30,000 nt of DNA from Actinidia chinensis. Taxonomy: Eukaryota; Streptophyta; Magnoliopsida; Ericales; Actinidiaceae. Each line of letters begins with the position of its first letter. Position 1 is the stretch's first letter. This document shows, in pieces, positions 20,010-28,979 of the stretch. Under the pieces are notes generated by a model that worked only from the letters and a program-made list of their open reading frames with translations, did no database searches and was not told the origin of the DNA. The stretch spans positions 3,491,434 to 3,521,433 of the forward strand of contig CM018897.1 of the NCBI GenBank assembly GCA_009663005.1. The letters run 5' to 3'. A program made the position numbers and the translations under genes.

Positions 20010-20755
20010 GGACAAAATTACAATGACATCCCCTAAAGTTTATGTTTAATACAAATTTATTTCTCACCTTATAGAAATTACACTAACCTCCCTTAAGTTT
20101 TTAAACTTATATTATGATTTTCCCCAATTTGGATGATGTCAGCAACAAAATTTTATTAAAACCCTAAAGTTTATGTTTAATACAAATTTATTTCTCACCT
20201 TATAGAAATTACGCTAACCTCCCTTAAGTTTTTAAACTTATATTATGATTTTCCCCAATTTGGATGATGTCAGCAACAAAATTTTATTAAAACCCTAAAG
20301 TTTATGTTTAATACAAATTTATTTCTCACCTTATAGAAATTACACTAACCTCCCTTAAGTTTTTAAAGTTATATTATGATTTTTCCCAATTTGGATGATA
20401 TCAGCAACAAAATTTTATTAAAACCCCATTTTAACACCCTCTCTCTCCTCTCCTCTCCTCTCCTCTAATATTGCATCCACCACCACCATCTCCTCTCTTG
20501 AAGTTGTCTTTTGTGTAATTTTAAAAAAATTAAACCCAAATTAAAAAAAATAAAATTCCGGTTTGATTTTTGTGTGTGAGAGAAAGAAAAAAGGCAATAT
20601 TTTTTTCTTTGGGGTGTGTGTGAGTGAGCGCGCGCTTTTGAGTTTTTTTTTCTTCAAAAGGATAACCAAATTATTTTAACATAAGGGTATTTAAGTAATT
20701 TTATCGCCACATCTAGGAGACCAACTTTGACCGGGGAGGCCAGTGTAATTTGCCC
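20010..20755. mobile_element. Element with inverted ends enclosing tandem repeats
   Basis: The left end GGACAAAATTACAATGACAT and the reverse complement of the right end GGGCAAATTACACTGGCCTC are matching inverted ends of about 25 bp, both followed by a C run. A target duplication is not clear. Inside lie the 131-bp tandem array, a CTCTC/CTCCT microsatellite (about 20436-20466) and an AT-rich tail. No coding sequence. It is probably a non-autonomous DNA element or a composite repeat. Confidence 0.5.
20031..20423 (+). repeat. Three tandem copies of a 131-bp unit
   Basis: Copies at 20031-20161, 20162-20292 and 20293-20423, each beginning CCCTAAAGTTTATGTTTAAT and ending with TTTTATTAAAA or similar. 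They differ at only a handful of positions (for example ACACTAACC versus ACGCTAACC), so the array looks young. Each unit itself holds two related halves (CCCTAAAGTTTA and CCCTTAAGTTTT). Confidence 0.9.
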
Positions 20756-21344
20756 AATTTTTTTTTTTTAAATGTAATGCAATATTGTTCATATCATGGA
20801 ATGAACGTAAATTGGTAACAAACCATATCAGGATTTCTTAGAGCACCTCATCATTCCTTTCTTCTTCTTTTATCCGGGCCTAAATTTTTTTAACTTTCCA
20901 AAAAAAAAACTTTAGATATAAGCAGCAAGCCATTGTTTATCAGAAGCCAAAGTTATTCAGTAGTTTTAGTTCAGTCATTTTCTATCAAGCCATCTAATAT
21001 TTTGGTAACCACCTCTGCTGCTGCATTTGAGTTATTGTTGCTTCAAAAGCATATTTAACTAGCATAGTACAATCAAAAACATTCATCAATCTCTGTAAAA
21101 CCATCTCTTCTCTGTTGGTAAAAAAAAAACTATGCTAATGAGAGTTGCAAATTATATAAAGCAAATCGAAATCAGGGGAGCGATAACAGCCTCACAAAAC
21201 TTTCTTGATTTCGCTTTGATGACTGAGTAACATACGCCCGACCAAAAGCAGAAGTGTGTGAAACCTTCTCAAAATCACAAATCGAAGCCAAGAGCTGAAG
21301 TTTCTAGTGACCGGTAGAAGGAAAAAGATTGGATAAGTCCCCAA
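20756..21344 (-). other. 3' flank of the PPR gene
   Basis: AT-rich spacer and presumed 3' untranslated region of the minus-strand PPR gene. No gene, repeat array or RNA is recognised. Confidence 0.4.
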
Positions 21345-23150
21345 CTACATCTTGACCACCACCTGGTCAGCCGAACTTTTCTTCACGACGCCTCTAGAGC
21401 AAAGCTCATTCAACAACTCCAAAGCTTCCTTAGCTAGGCCTTGATTAGAAATGCCTTCGATGAGAATCGTGTACGTAGCTCTATAGGTTTACCAATCCCT
21501 TGGAAACCATACGGCACAACAATCAAGGCACGTCAGTATGACGAGCCTACAAAGCCCCATAACATAACGCATATAGGTGATTGCCTTGAGGCCTCACGAC
21601 CTAAACCTTCAGTAGACAAAACTTAATAGCTTCATCGATTTTTCCTTCTCGGCTAAGCCCTCCCACAAGGGAAGAGTACGTAATTACATCAGGTTGGAGA
21701 CGTTTCTCCCGCATCTCATCCAATAGCTTTAAGGCCCGCTCTGTTTTCCCAACTTTAGAGAGCCCATCAATCACCGTGTTGTAAGTGATCAAAACGGGAG
21801 AGCAACCCTGCTACTAAGCTCGTTAAAAATCTCAACCGCAGCATCGACCTTTCCATCTTTGCATAATGCCGTGAGCAAAGTGTTGTAAGTCACGATATCG
21901 GGATAACAACCCCTCGAGACCATTTTATCCAAATACTCAATAGCCCGGTCCATCTTCTTTTCTTTGCAAAACCCATGAAGTAGGGGGTTGTAACTCACAG
22001 CATTTGGAGTACAACCATGCTTGGGCATCTTCTCCAAAATATCAATTGCTCGGCCCAATAACCCCTTTCGGCACAAGGAACTAATCAACACGTTGAACGT
22101 AGCAACACTCAGAGAACAGCCTTTCCGAGGCATCTCGGCTAAGAGTTTCTCAGCTTCCATCCACCTCCCGGTACTACACATGCTACGCAATATAATGTTA
22201 TGGGTAATCACATTGGGTTGGACCCCATAAGAAGGCATGTTATTCAAGAAGTTTATCGCATCGTCTAATCTCCCTTCCCTGCAAATCCCATTGATAAGAA
22301 CATTATAAGTAACCACGTCGGGTTCACAACCTTTGCTCCTCATCGCATCCACGAGCTTCATCGCCTGCCCAACACCACTCTCCTTGCACGTCGCTTCAAT
22401 CAATATAGTGTACGTGATCTTATCGGGATAACACTCCCTTTGCATCTGCCGATCAAGAACTTCCATCGCTTGTTTCAATTTCCCACTATCACATAAACTA
22501 CGCAAAATTGTGTTATACGTAACAACATCCGGAGCAACACTCATTCTGTCCAAGACATTTAGGGCACTCTCAATCTCGCCCGACTTGCAATACCCATTAA
22601 TCAAAACATTGTATGTTATAACGTCAGGAACAGCCCCGGACTCCTCAAGAATATCCATAACCCTCGTAGCCTTCTTCGTCTTCCCAATTCGACAAAACCC
22701 GCGAATCAGAGTCGTGCAAGGAAAAATATCGGGCATATCTCCGCGATAAACCATGCTCTCGAGATGTTTAAAACCCTCCTCTAATTCCCCACTCTTAACC
22801 AACCGACGTAGGTGGTTGTTACTCTCGAATTCTTCAAAACTCGGCAAATAATTCTCCTGATTCAACCCCAATTGGGTTTTGTCCGAATTCGACAACTGCC
22901 CATTCGAACTAAATGCTTCAGCCCTAGAAACAGAATTTACCCGATTTCGCCTTCGCTTTCTAAATCCCTCTTGCTTTCTAAACCCTCTATCACTATCAAC
23001 AGAAAGAACAAAAAACTGAGACCTCAAATTGGAGCAAACCCTAGCTCCAATTTTGACACCAAATCTATGGTTCCTTGTGCTTTGACCATTAACGCAGTGA
23101 AATGAGCAAAACCCTTCATGAGTTTGTTTCACAGGCACTACTAAGTTCAT
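21345..23150 (-). pseudogene. P-type PPR protein gene (At1g09900-like), frameshifted and decayed at the 3' end
   Basis: Organelle-type RNA-binding helical repeat protein, probably plastid or mitochondrial, acting in organellar RNA metabolism. The frame opened by the ATG at 23150 (MNLVVPVKQTHEGFCS; a longer frame upstream begins only with GTG) gives 453 residues, and no intron is seen. The N-terminus is basic, suiting a transit peptide. About nine 35-residue PPR repeats follow from residue 141, each with a (D/N)xxTYN-type start such as DVITYNVLING and DIVTYNTLLTALCK. A one-base loss near 21808-21811 moves SSxGCSPVLITYN out of frame (protein would end SSRVALPF). Two more repeats are readable in the next frame (TYNTVIDGLSKVGK, TYSSLVGGLSREGK). 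About 21480-21620 is scrambled by several frameshifts and stops, then the tail TYTILIEGISNQGLAKEAL to a TAG at 21345-21347 is intact. Family length is about 600. It may still express a truncated protein. Confidence 0.85.
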
Positions 23151-23420
23151 ATTAAACCCTAACTGAGCTGACACAAGGATTAATTATACATACACGAGTT
23201 CATACAGTAAAATACAGTACATGTTTAGGGAGAGTCATTGAAAGAATCGTGTATGGCTAAGTGTTTGGTAAGAAATTATGACGAATTGTATACAGAAGAT
23301 ACTGTTTTAAGAGAGAGAATAGAGAAGAGAGAGAGCTTACTGTGAGGAACTGACGATGGAGTGAGACGGAGGAAACTGTGAACTTCTCTCTCTCTCTCTT
23401 ATCCGATTGTTGTCTTCTGG
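23151..23420 (-). promoter_or_regulatory. Leader of the PPR gene
   Basis: Minus-strand upstream sequence with GA/CT tracts (23311-23336 and 23386-23400). Its first 190 bases have a second copy at 19460-19694. No clear TATA element was identified. Confidence 0.35.
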
Positions 23421-24192
23421 CGAGAATTGGAAATTGGAATAGAGGATTTATTGGGTCGGATCGGGTCGGGTCGGGTAAAATTTTATTACGGTGTTTTGGG
23501 TTGGCCTGGGATATGGATATTGACGTGCTTGTCTCAATGGTCTATTAGCCCACTTGGGATTGGTGAGGCCCAAATAAGGCCTTTGAATTATACAACCCAG
23601 ATTACAAGTTCTCCTTTGATTTCTCCAAGATCCTTTGGTTTGGTTGCTGTTTTTAGAAATAGATTTGCATATATTTTTTAAAAGTTGTTTTTGATAAAAA
23701 AAAATATTTATTATTTTCATATTTTGTTCGTTTTTTAGTAAAATGAGTTTCTAAAATTTAAAAATATCTTTTTAATATTTTTAAATAATTGAGTTCTTTT
23801 CTGAGAAATTTTTTAAAACTAAGTTTTAAAAATCGCCTACCATATAACTTTCTAAAAATTAGTACGCAAACTTAATTATGAAAACATAAACCAAACCAAA
23901 TCGACTTTTTTCAAAAAAACAAAGATAATTGCATTTTACAAAGAACGTGTGCATACTCGCGTGTATTGTGGCATTTTTTTGTGAGGTCACCATATATGAA
24001 TTAAAAAAACTAAATGCAGAGAAAGTATGCAAAAAACACACGAGGAAAAAAAAATTTATACGTGATCTAGATTTAAAGTATGCATAAGGATATAGCTGAC
24101 ACTTGCCGTATAATTCCCCATGCTTGAAAACAGGGTCAGTATTGACATTTTGGTTGTCCTAATCCGATCTCAATATAGTTGCCCTCGTACTA
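23421..24192. other. Intergenic DNA, no gene seen
   Basis: A short GGGTC repeat at 23456-23476 is followed by AT-rich DNA with A/T homopolymers. Short open frames on both strands have no recognisable content. Confidence 0.45.
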
Positions 24193-24195
24193 TTA

Positions 24196-24198
24196 GGT

Positions 24199-24232
<34 letters not shown>

Positions 24233-24290
24233 GAAATCTAGTCAGATTGAAGGTTGGATAACAAATCCAGTCGGACTAAATCGGATTATA

Positions 24291-24328
<38 letters not shown>

Positions 24329-25310
24329 CATGGATATGGGTGTTCGAATTTTTTTTATATTTTAAAACACTTTTTTAATGTCATATTTTTCATGATTGCC
24401 TTCAGATCAGTAATTTTAAAATAACTCTCTTTTAATGATTTTCTAATTTTTTTAAAATAAGTTAGGCCACCAATTATCATATCATTACATATAAAAAATT
24501 ATTACTAGTAATAAAACCATGTATATGAAGGGAATTTATTTTTAAACATAAAAAAATAATTTTATTTAATTAAAATCATACTTTTATTAAGTGCATATAT
24601 GTAAGTAAACTCGTTTGTTAAAATTATTTGCTCACGCAAATATAATTATATGATATGTACACAAAATTATGATACTAAATGGTTTATAATATGATATCTA
24701 AATTTTGATTCTATGTTCTATGAAGTCTCTTTATGATATTTTTGTCTAACTTTTTTCTTCAAACAAAAAAATTAGTAGTAAAAACAAAAAATACTTCGAA
24801 ATAAAATTAATCTATTTTTATTATACTTAGTGTTCTTTTTTTTAAAAAATATTATTTTTACTGTCTGACCACTCTATTGAAAATAATTTTTTTTAATCAA
24901 GACTTATTATTATTTTTTAACTTTGAAAATAAATAAGAGACGTAAAAATTTTTTATATGTTGAAGTCCTGACAAGATTTGAACAAATACAGGCTTTTATA
25001 TATGTACAATGACATGATGAATTTTGTAAACTAGATCGTTGTTAAGAATAAAACCAGCTGGTAAATCATATTTCGTTTATTTAGTAATTTTGAATATTTA
25101 TGGGTATTTTAGTAAGTTTAGGCCTAATCCATACCCCTGGGATTTATAATAATTGGGGGTTAGTGGTATTACACAATTCGACCAATTTGATGAATTACAA
25201 ATCCGTCAGATTACATATCCAATCTTAAAAGAAAGTCACAAATACCATATTAGTGACCCCACAGGATTTGTAATCCAATCCAACATTCTAATCTCAAAAC
25301 AAACATGTCC
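24196..25310. mobile_element. 1.1-kb non-autonomous PIF/Harbinger-like element
   Basis: Terminal inverted repeats: the left end GGTCATGTTTGTTTTGGAGA pairs with the right end, whose reverse complement is GGACATGTTTGTTTTGAGAT. TTA target duplications lie at 24193-24195 and 25311-25313. Subterminal inverted motifs (ATCCGTCA / TGACGGAT; CAGGATTTGTAATCC near its counterpart at about 24285) add support. The 1115-bp interior is AT-rich with no transposase frame, so it would need an autonomous partner. Confidence 0.8.
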
Positions 25311-25313
25311 TTA

Positions 25314-25926
25314 ATGTATTACCAAAAATAGTCATATAAATTATATAATTTTTTTTTTTTTTTTGAGGGGCTTAATGATTACCCGGCCCTATGATTGCTC
25401 AAGCCCAATAACTTGCTGAGTTTACTCCAGGGCCGGTCCTGCTTGAGAATTATAGAAAACTTGATCGTAGACCTCTTTTATCCATTGTGTGATTGAATTT
25501 TTCAAGAAAAATCCATATTTATGATCGCAATCTGACACTTGTCGGAATGAAAATATGCTTCGAGCTCTTTATTTCAATTACTTGGATGCCAATATTTCGA
25601 TGTCAATGTTATTCTCAATGAGTCTCAATGAAGTTCAGAAGTGCATTTTATTGTATATTTATGTATATAAATTTTCTTTTTGGTTCAGTATCATAACAAT
25701 GCATACTCCTATTATATAAGATTCACATTTGTTATGAGTTCTTTCTTTTATAAATTAGTTTTCACATACAAGTACCAAATTTATAATTTTTATTACTTTA
25801 CATAAGTTTGTAATTTCACCTTATTCTTGTGGGCCTTTTAAAGTAAAATTTATATTATCTAACATATTAATGAGTAAAAAAAGTTGGTAAAATTTATTAG
25901 TTTACATAGCATTTTTCTTATAAATT
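25314..25926. other. AT-rich spacer
   Basis: No gene. A T homopolymer precedes a GGGGCTTAATGATTACCCGG stretch, and near 25431 a GGGCCGGTCCTG motif resembles the edge of a common plant repeat. No complete element is defined. Confidence 0.35.
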
Positions 25927-26285
25927 AACTAGTAATTGCTCGTACCCACGGGTACTAACCCTCCAAAAAGACCACCTCTTAGATATACTTATTAGAGTTT
26001 TACAAACTAAAAAATAGATAAAATATAAACGTCAAAGAAGAGATATATTGTATGTATATACGAAAATATACATTACTACAAAATAGAGAACAAATTAGAA
26101 AGTATAATTATTTTAAAAAAGTGTTATTAATTTGAAAGAAATAGGAGTTTTAATTTATTTATTTTTTGATCCTACTAAAAAATGATCAAATGGTAAAAGA
26201 TATGTCCAACTTTAAAAGTTTTTGGCCATTAGATCACAACCTATGTACGCCCCCACACTTTTGAGAATAAGTAATTGATATTTTT
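25927..26285 (+). repeat. Dispersed repeat, copy 2 (partner at 11597-11890)
   Basis: 25987-26285 matches 11597-11890 in the same orientation over its length, with small gaps. A possible element border lies just upstream at 25930-25956 (ACTAGTAATTGCTCG, then CCCACGGGTAC), a short inverted CCGTG/CACGG type head seen in many plant interspersed repeats. It is non-coding. Confidence 0.55.
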
Positions 26286-26537
26286 TGAAAAAAAAAATTC
26301 AAGTGAAATTTCAGTTATTAAATTAAGTAAAATAAATTTCAATTATAGATAATAAGAGATAGTTTAAAAGATTAAAAAAAAAATTATATTTTATATTATA
26401 GATGTGCATTATTATTATTTTTATATTTTGAATTTGGAAAGTGTCACCAATAAAGGTCTTTATCTATTTGCTTTTTGTTTACTGCCACCGCCAACATATC
26501 TTCACACCATCCTACTTTTTCAAAGACAAAATCATTG

Positions 26538-26711
26538 ACGTGTCACACGATAACGCACCAAAGGATTACGTGTCGAGTTCTGAATTGTCAGAGAGGACAC
26601 GTATAAGATCCTAATGGGAAGTGGCGTTGTAGGCGAGTCGAAGGCGGACACGTGTTTTCTTTTTTTGTAATTTGTTCACAGAGCTGACCCCACAGATCTT
26701 CAAATACGTCA
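26538..26711. promoter_or_regulatory. Cluster of ABRE/G-box motifs without an adjacent gene
   Basis: Four ABRE cores ACGTGTC (either strand) lie at 26538-26544, 26568-26574, 26596-26602 and 26647-26653. The last lies inside the G-box GACACGTGT. A TACGTCA element is at 26705-26711. Such density is typical of abscisic-acid or seed-responsive promoters bound by bZIP factors. No coding region starts within 1 kb on either side, and a MITE lies immediately to the right at 26778. Confidence 0.5.
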
Positions 26712-26777
26712 CTCTCTCGTTAACTGTTTAGGTTTTAGGCTGGCTGGCTAGGCTAGATAATGATTTTAGGAAGTTTA

Positions 26778-27196
26778 GGCTCCGTTTGACAATACTTAAA
26801 ATGTTATAACCGGCTCGAGCCCGTGGTGTGGTATTACCACGGGCTCGCCTACGTGGCGCGCCTACATCCATTCATTTGGAGGTGGATCTCACTATTTTTA
26901 TTTTTTATTTTTGTTTTTTATTTTTAAGTGGGGTTCACCCCCAAATGGATGGATGTGAGCGCGCCACGTAGGCGAGCCCGTCGTAATACCACGGGTTCGA
27001 GTCCGTTATAACATTACTCTACTTAAAAATTAAGTTTTTTTTTAGATTTGCTATTAAAAATATCAAGATTTTTTAAATTTTTTTGTTTTTGTGACTTTAT
27101 TTTAGCTAAAACTAAGCAAAAAAAAAAATAACTCTGATTGCATTTTTTATTTATTTTAGGTAAAAAAATTAAAAAAAACTGATGTAAAATAGAGCC
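26778..27196 (+). mobile_element. PIF-like MITE interrupted by a second element
   Basis: Terminal GGCTCCGTTTG on the left and AGAGCC on the right, flanked by TTA at 26775-26777 and 27197-27199. Removing 26802-27019 plus one copy of the duplication leaves about 190 bp. That remainder matches the complete family member at 17989-18166 (in reverse orientation), so the host element was intact before the second insertion. It is non-coding. Confidence 0.75.
26802..27019. mobile_element. GC-rich foldback element nested in a MITE, 9-bp target duplication
   Basis: A 218-bp insertion flanked by exact TACTTAAAA repeats at 26793-26801 and 27020-27028. Its two arms of about 85 bp are inverted copies: TGTTATAACCGGCTCGAGCC on the left against TGTTATAACGGACTCGAACC read back from the right. 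Both arms carry GGGCTCGCCTACGTGGCGCG. A short AT-rich loop (about 26893-26928) separates them. The left arm has its own internal hairpin, CCCGTGGT..ACCACGGG. The right end has about six extra bases (TTACTC) beyond the matching repeat. The 9-bp duplication suggests a Mutator-like origin; this is inferred. Confidence 0.8.
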
Positions 27197-27199
27197 TTA

Positions 27200-28080
27200 G
27201 TGTAGATAAATTTTTAAAGTCGACTCACATTTCTTTATGTCAAAATTATTATAAAATATATTTTTTATCCCAAAACATCATTTTACAACTGTTAATAATC
27301 ACCGGTTTATGATCATAATAACTGTTAGATAAATAAAAAAAATTAATTAGTTTTATCTAAATCTTGCACATGCATTGCGTATGCACCCATCGTTAATATG
27401 AAAAAAATAAATAAGAGGTACTAAACAATAAAAGCTCTATTTGGCCTAGCCAACTGTTCCTGTTTTGAATGGCTAAAAAATTATATAATTTTCTAGTCAT
27501 AAATTTATAAAAAATTATTAATGACTAATGAATATACTTTCAGGCCAAACAATAGATGGTGTTAAAACTCCAAATTCTAACAAAACACAATAACTAACAA
27601 AATTAGATTAAAAATAAGGAATAATAGATGCATTAGAAGTTGAATAAATTTTATTACATTCTCAAAAATAAAGAGTCACATATGAAAAATTTAACTCCAC
27701 GCGTGGAAATAAATATACATTAAAGTAAAAATTAAGAAAGTTAAAACATTTTTTATAAAATTAAGTCCCCTAAAATGGACAAATAAAAGAGGGTGGAGGT
27801 GTCATAATTTTCTAATTTTTTGAATTTTATTTAAAGCTTTGATTCAATAAGAGCATCTCCAATTTTTTTGTCATTTTAATTATTCCATTGCCAAACAAAA
27901 TGCTCAGTCCAAGCCAAGCCAAGGTTCACAAACTCAAGTACTTTGCAGCTTCGTTGCTTGCCAAAGTGAAACCGCAGCTGTTCCCATAAAGCCAAACGCC
28001 AGAATCCGAATATCAAATCAATTGATATAAAACGAATCAAAAAGACAATCACGTGTTCATGCCGTTGGGATTGGGGGTAT
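27200..28080. other. Intergenic DNA left of the 28-kb leader
   Basis: No gene. An imperfect inverted pair (CTCTATTTGGCCT near 27436 and AGGCCAAACAATAG near 27543) may mark a small MITE remnant. From 27900 the sequence becomes GC-richer and unlike the AT-rich DNA before it, with a CACGTG G-box at 28050-28055; this part may be the promoter of the transcript proposed below. Confidence 0.4.
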
Positions 28081-28860
28081 CCAATAAATCTCTATTCTCT
28101 CTCTCTACATCATTTCATTCCAGAATTTTCTGAACTCTACATGTTCTCTCCCTTCTTCTTCTTCTCTCTCCGTTTCTTTCAGATTCAAGAGATGTTTCGT
28201 GTATTTAACGCAGAGATTTTTTCACAGATCGTGACTCGATCGCGTGCGCTGGTAATTGTTCATCTTGTTCGGTTTTAAGCGCTTTTGATTTAGGCATCAT
28301 TTTGTGTTGGTTTGTACCGTTTGATTATCGAGAAAACGTCGGAAAGTAATAGAAAATTTTCTTTTCTCGAGAAACCGAGAAAACGTAGGTTTGTACTTTG
28401 TACCGTTTGTACCGCTGGTAATTTTCTCTTCGTCATCATCTCTCTTATCCATTTAATTAACGCAGAGATTCTTCGCGGATCGTGAGTCGATCGCTTGTGC
28501 TGGTTATTTTCTCATCTTGTTCGGTGTTAAGCGCCTTTGATTTCGGCATCATTTTGTCTCTGTTTGTACCGATTGGTTCTCGCGAAAACGTTGGAAAACA
28601 ATAGAAAATTTTATTTTCTCGAGAAACCGTCGGTTTGTACCGCTGGTAACTTTCTTTTCTTCTTATTCTCTTGCTCGGTCTCAACAAACTATCTTTTCGC
28701 TGCTTTTCCTGTTAAGAATTTGTTTAACGATAATGTATCTCTTAATATTTTTCTTTTTTTTTTCCTTTTTGAAGATTTGTAGATCAACGGTGGAGCGAAA
28801 GTGGATCTTCATCTGAGGGCGTGCTGCTGATCAGATGAGTTTTGAACTCATTAGGTTTTT
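28081..28860 (+). other. Putative 5' leader with intron of an unidentified plus-strand gene
   Basis: Pyrimidine-rich start (CTCTCTCTCTACATC at 28099, TTCTTCTTCTTCTCTCTC at about 28155), then GC-richer non-coding sequence with candidate donors GCTG/GTAATT (28250, 28420) and GTAACT (28646). A T-rich tract ends at a candidate acceptor TTTTTGAAG (about 28776). A non-AT-rich segment follows to about 28850, with an ATG at 28834. This resembles a leader with a leader intron. No protein can be assigned; the coding part would lie to the right or be lost. Confidence 0.35.
28204..28672 (+). repeat. Tandem duplication, 252-bp offset, in the leader-like region
   Basis: Copy 1 from about 28204 to 28440 and copy 2 from about 28456 to 28672. 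Shared blocks include TTAACGCAGAGATT, TCGATCGC then TGCGCTGGT/TGTGCTGGT, CATCTTGTTCGGT, GGCATCATTTTGT, AGAAAATTTT then TTTTCTCGAGAAACCG, and TTTGTACCGCTGGTAA. Each copy repeats the candidate splice donor after GCTG. Confidence 0.75.
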
Positions 28861-28979
28861 TACGTTATGTTTTATACCTTATCACTTTTTTTTTTTTTTC
28901 TTTTATGATCTTTGACGATTGATGACATAGTATGTGTGCTGCACCTAGTTATTTATTTTTTCTAGCTTTTCGTACTTAA

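Noticed and set aside
23150..23174. Eight extra N-terminal residues for the PPR protein starting at 23174
   Set aside because: The codon at 23172-23174 is GTG. The first ATG is at 23150, and it aligns with the family start and with the relic copy.
26530..27030. CRISPR-like repeat array from repeated ACGTG motifs and inverted arms
   Set aside because: There is no regular spacing and there are no spacers; the signals are regulatory motifs and a foldback transposon in plant DNA.
28457..28782. Two overlapping open frames (76 and 81 codons) on opposite strands
   Set aside because: They lie within the tandemly duplicated, apparently non-coding leader sequence, and the encoded proteins are low in complexity.
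28905..28965. C/D snoRNA-like signal (TTGATGAC) after the leader region
   Set aside because: A C-box-like motif is present, but no D box, terminal stem or guide sequence is seen.
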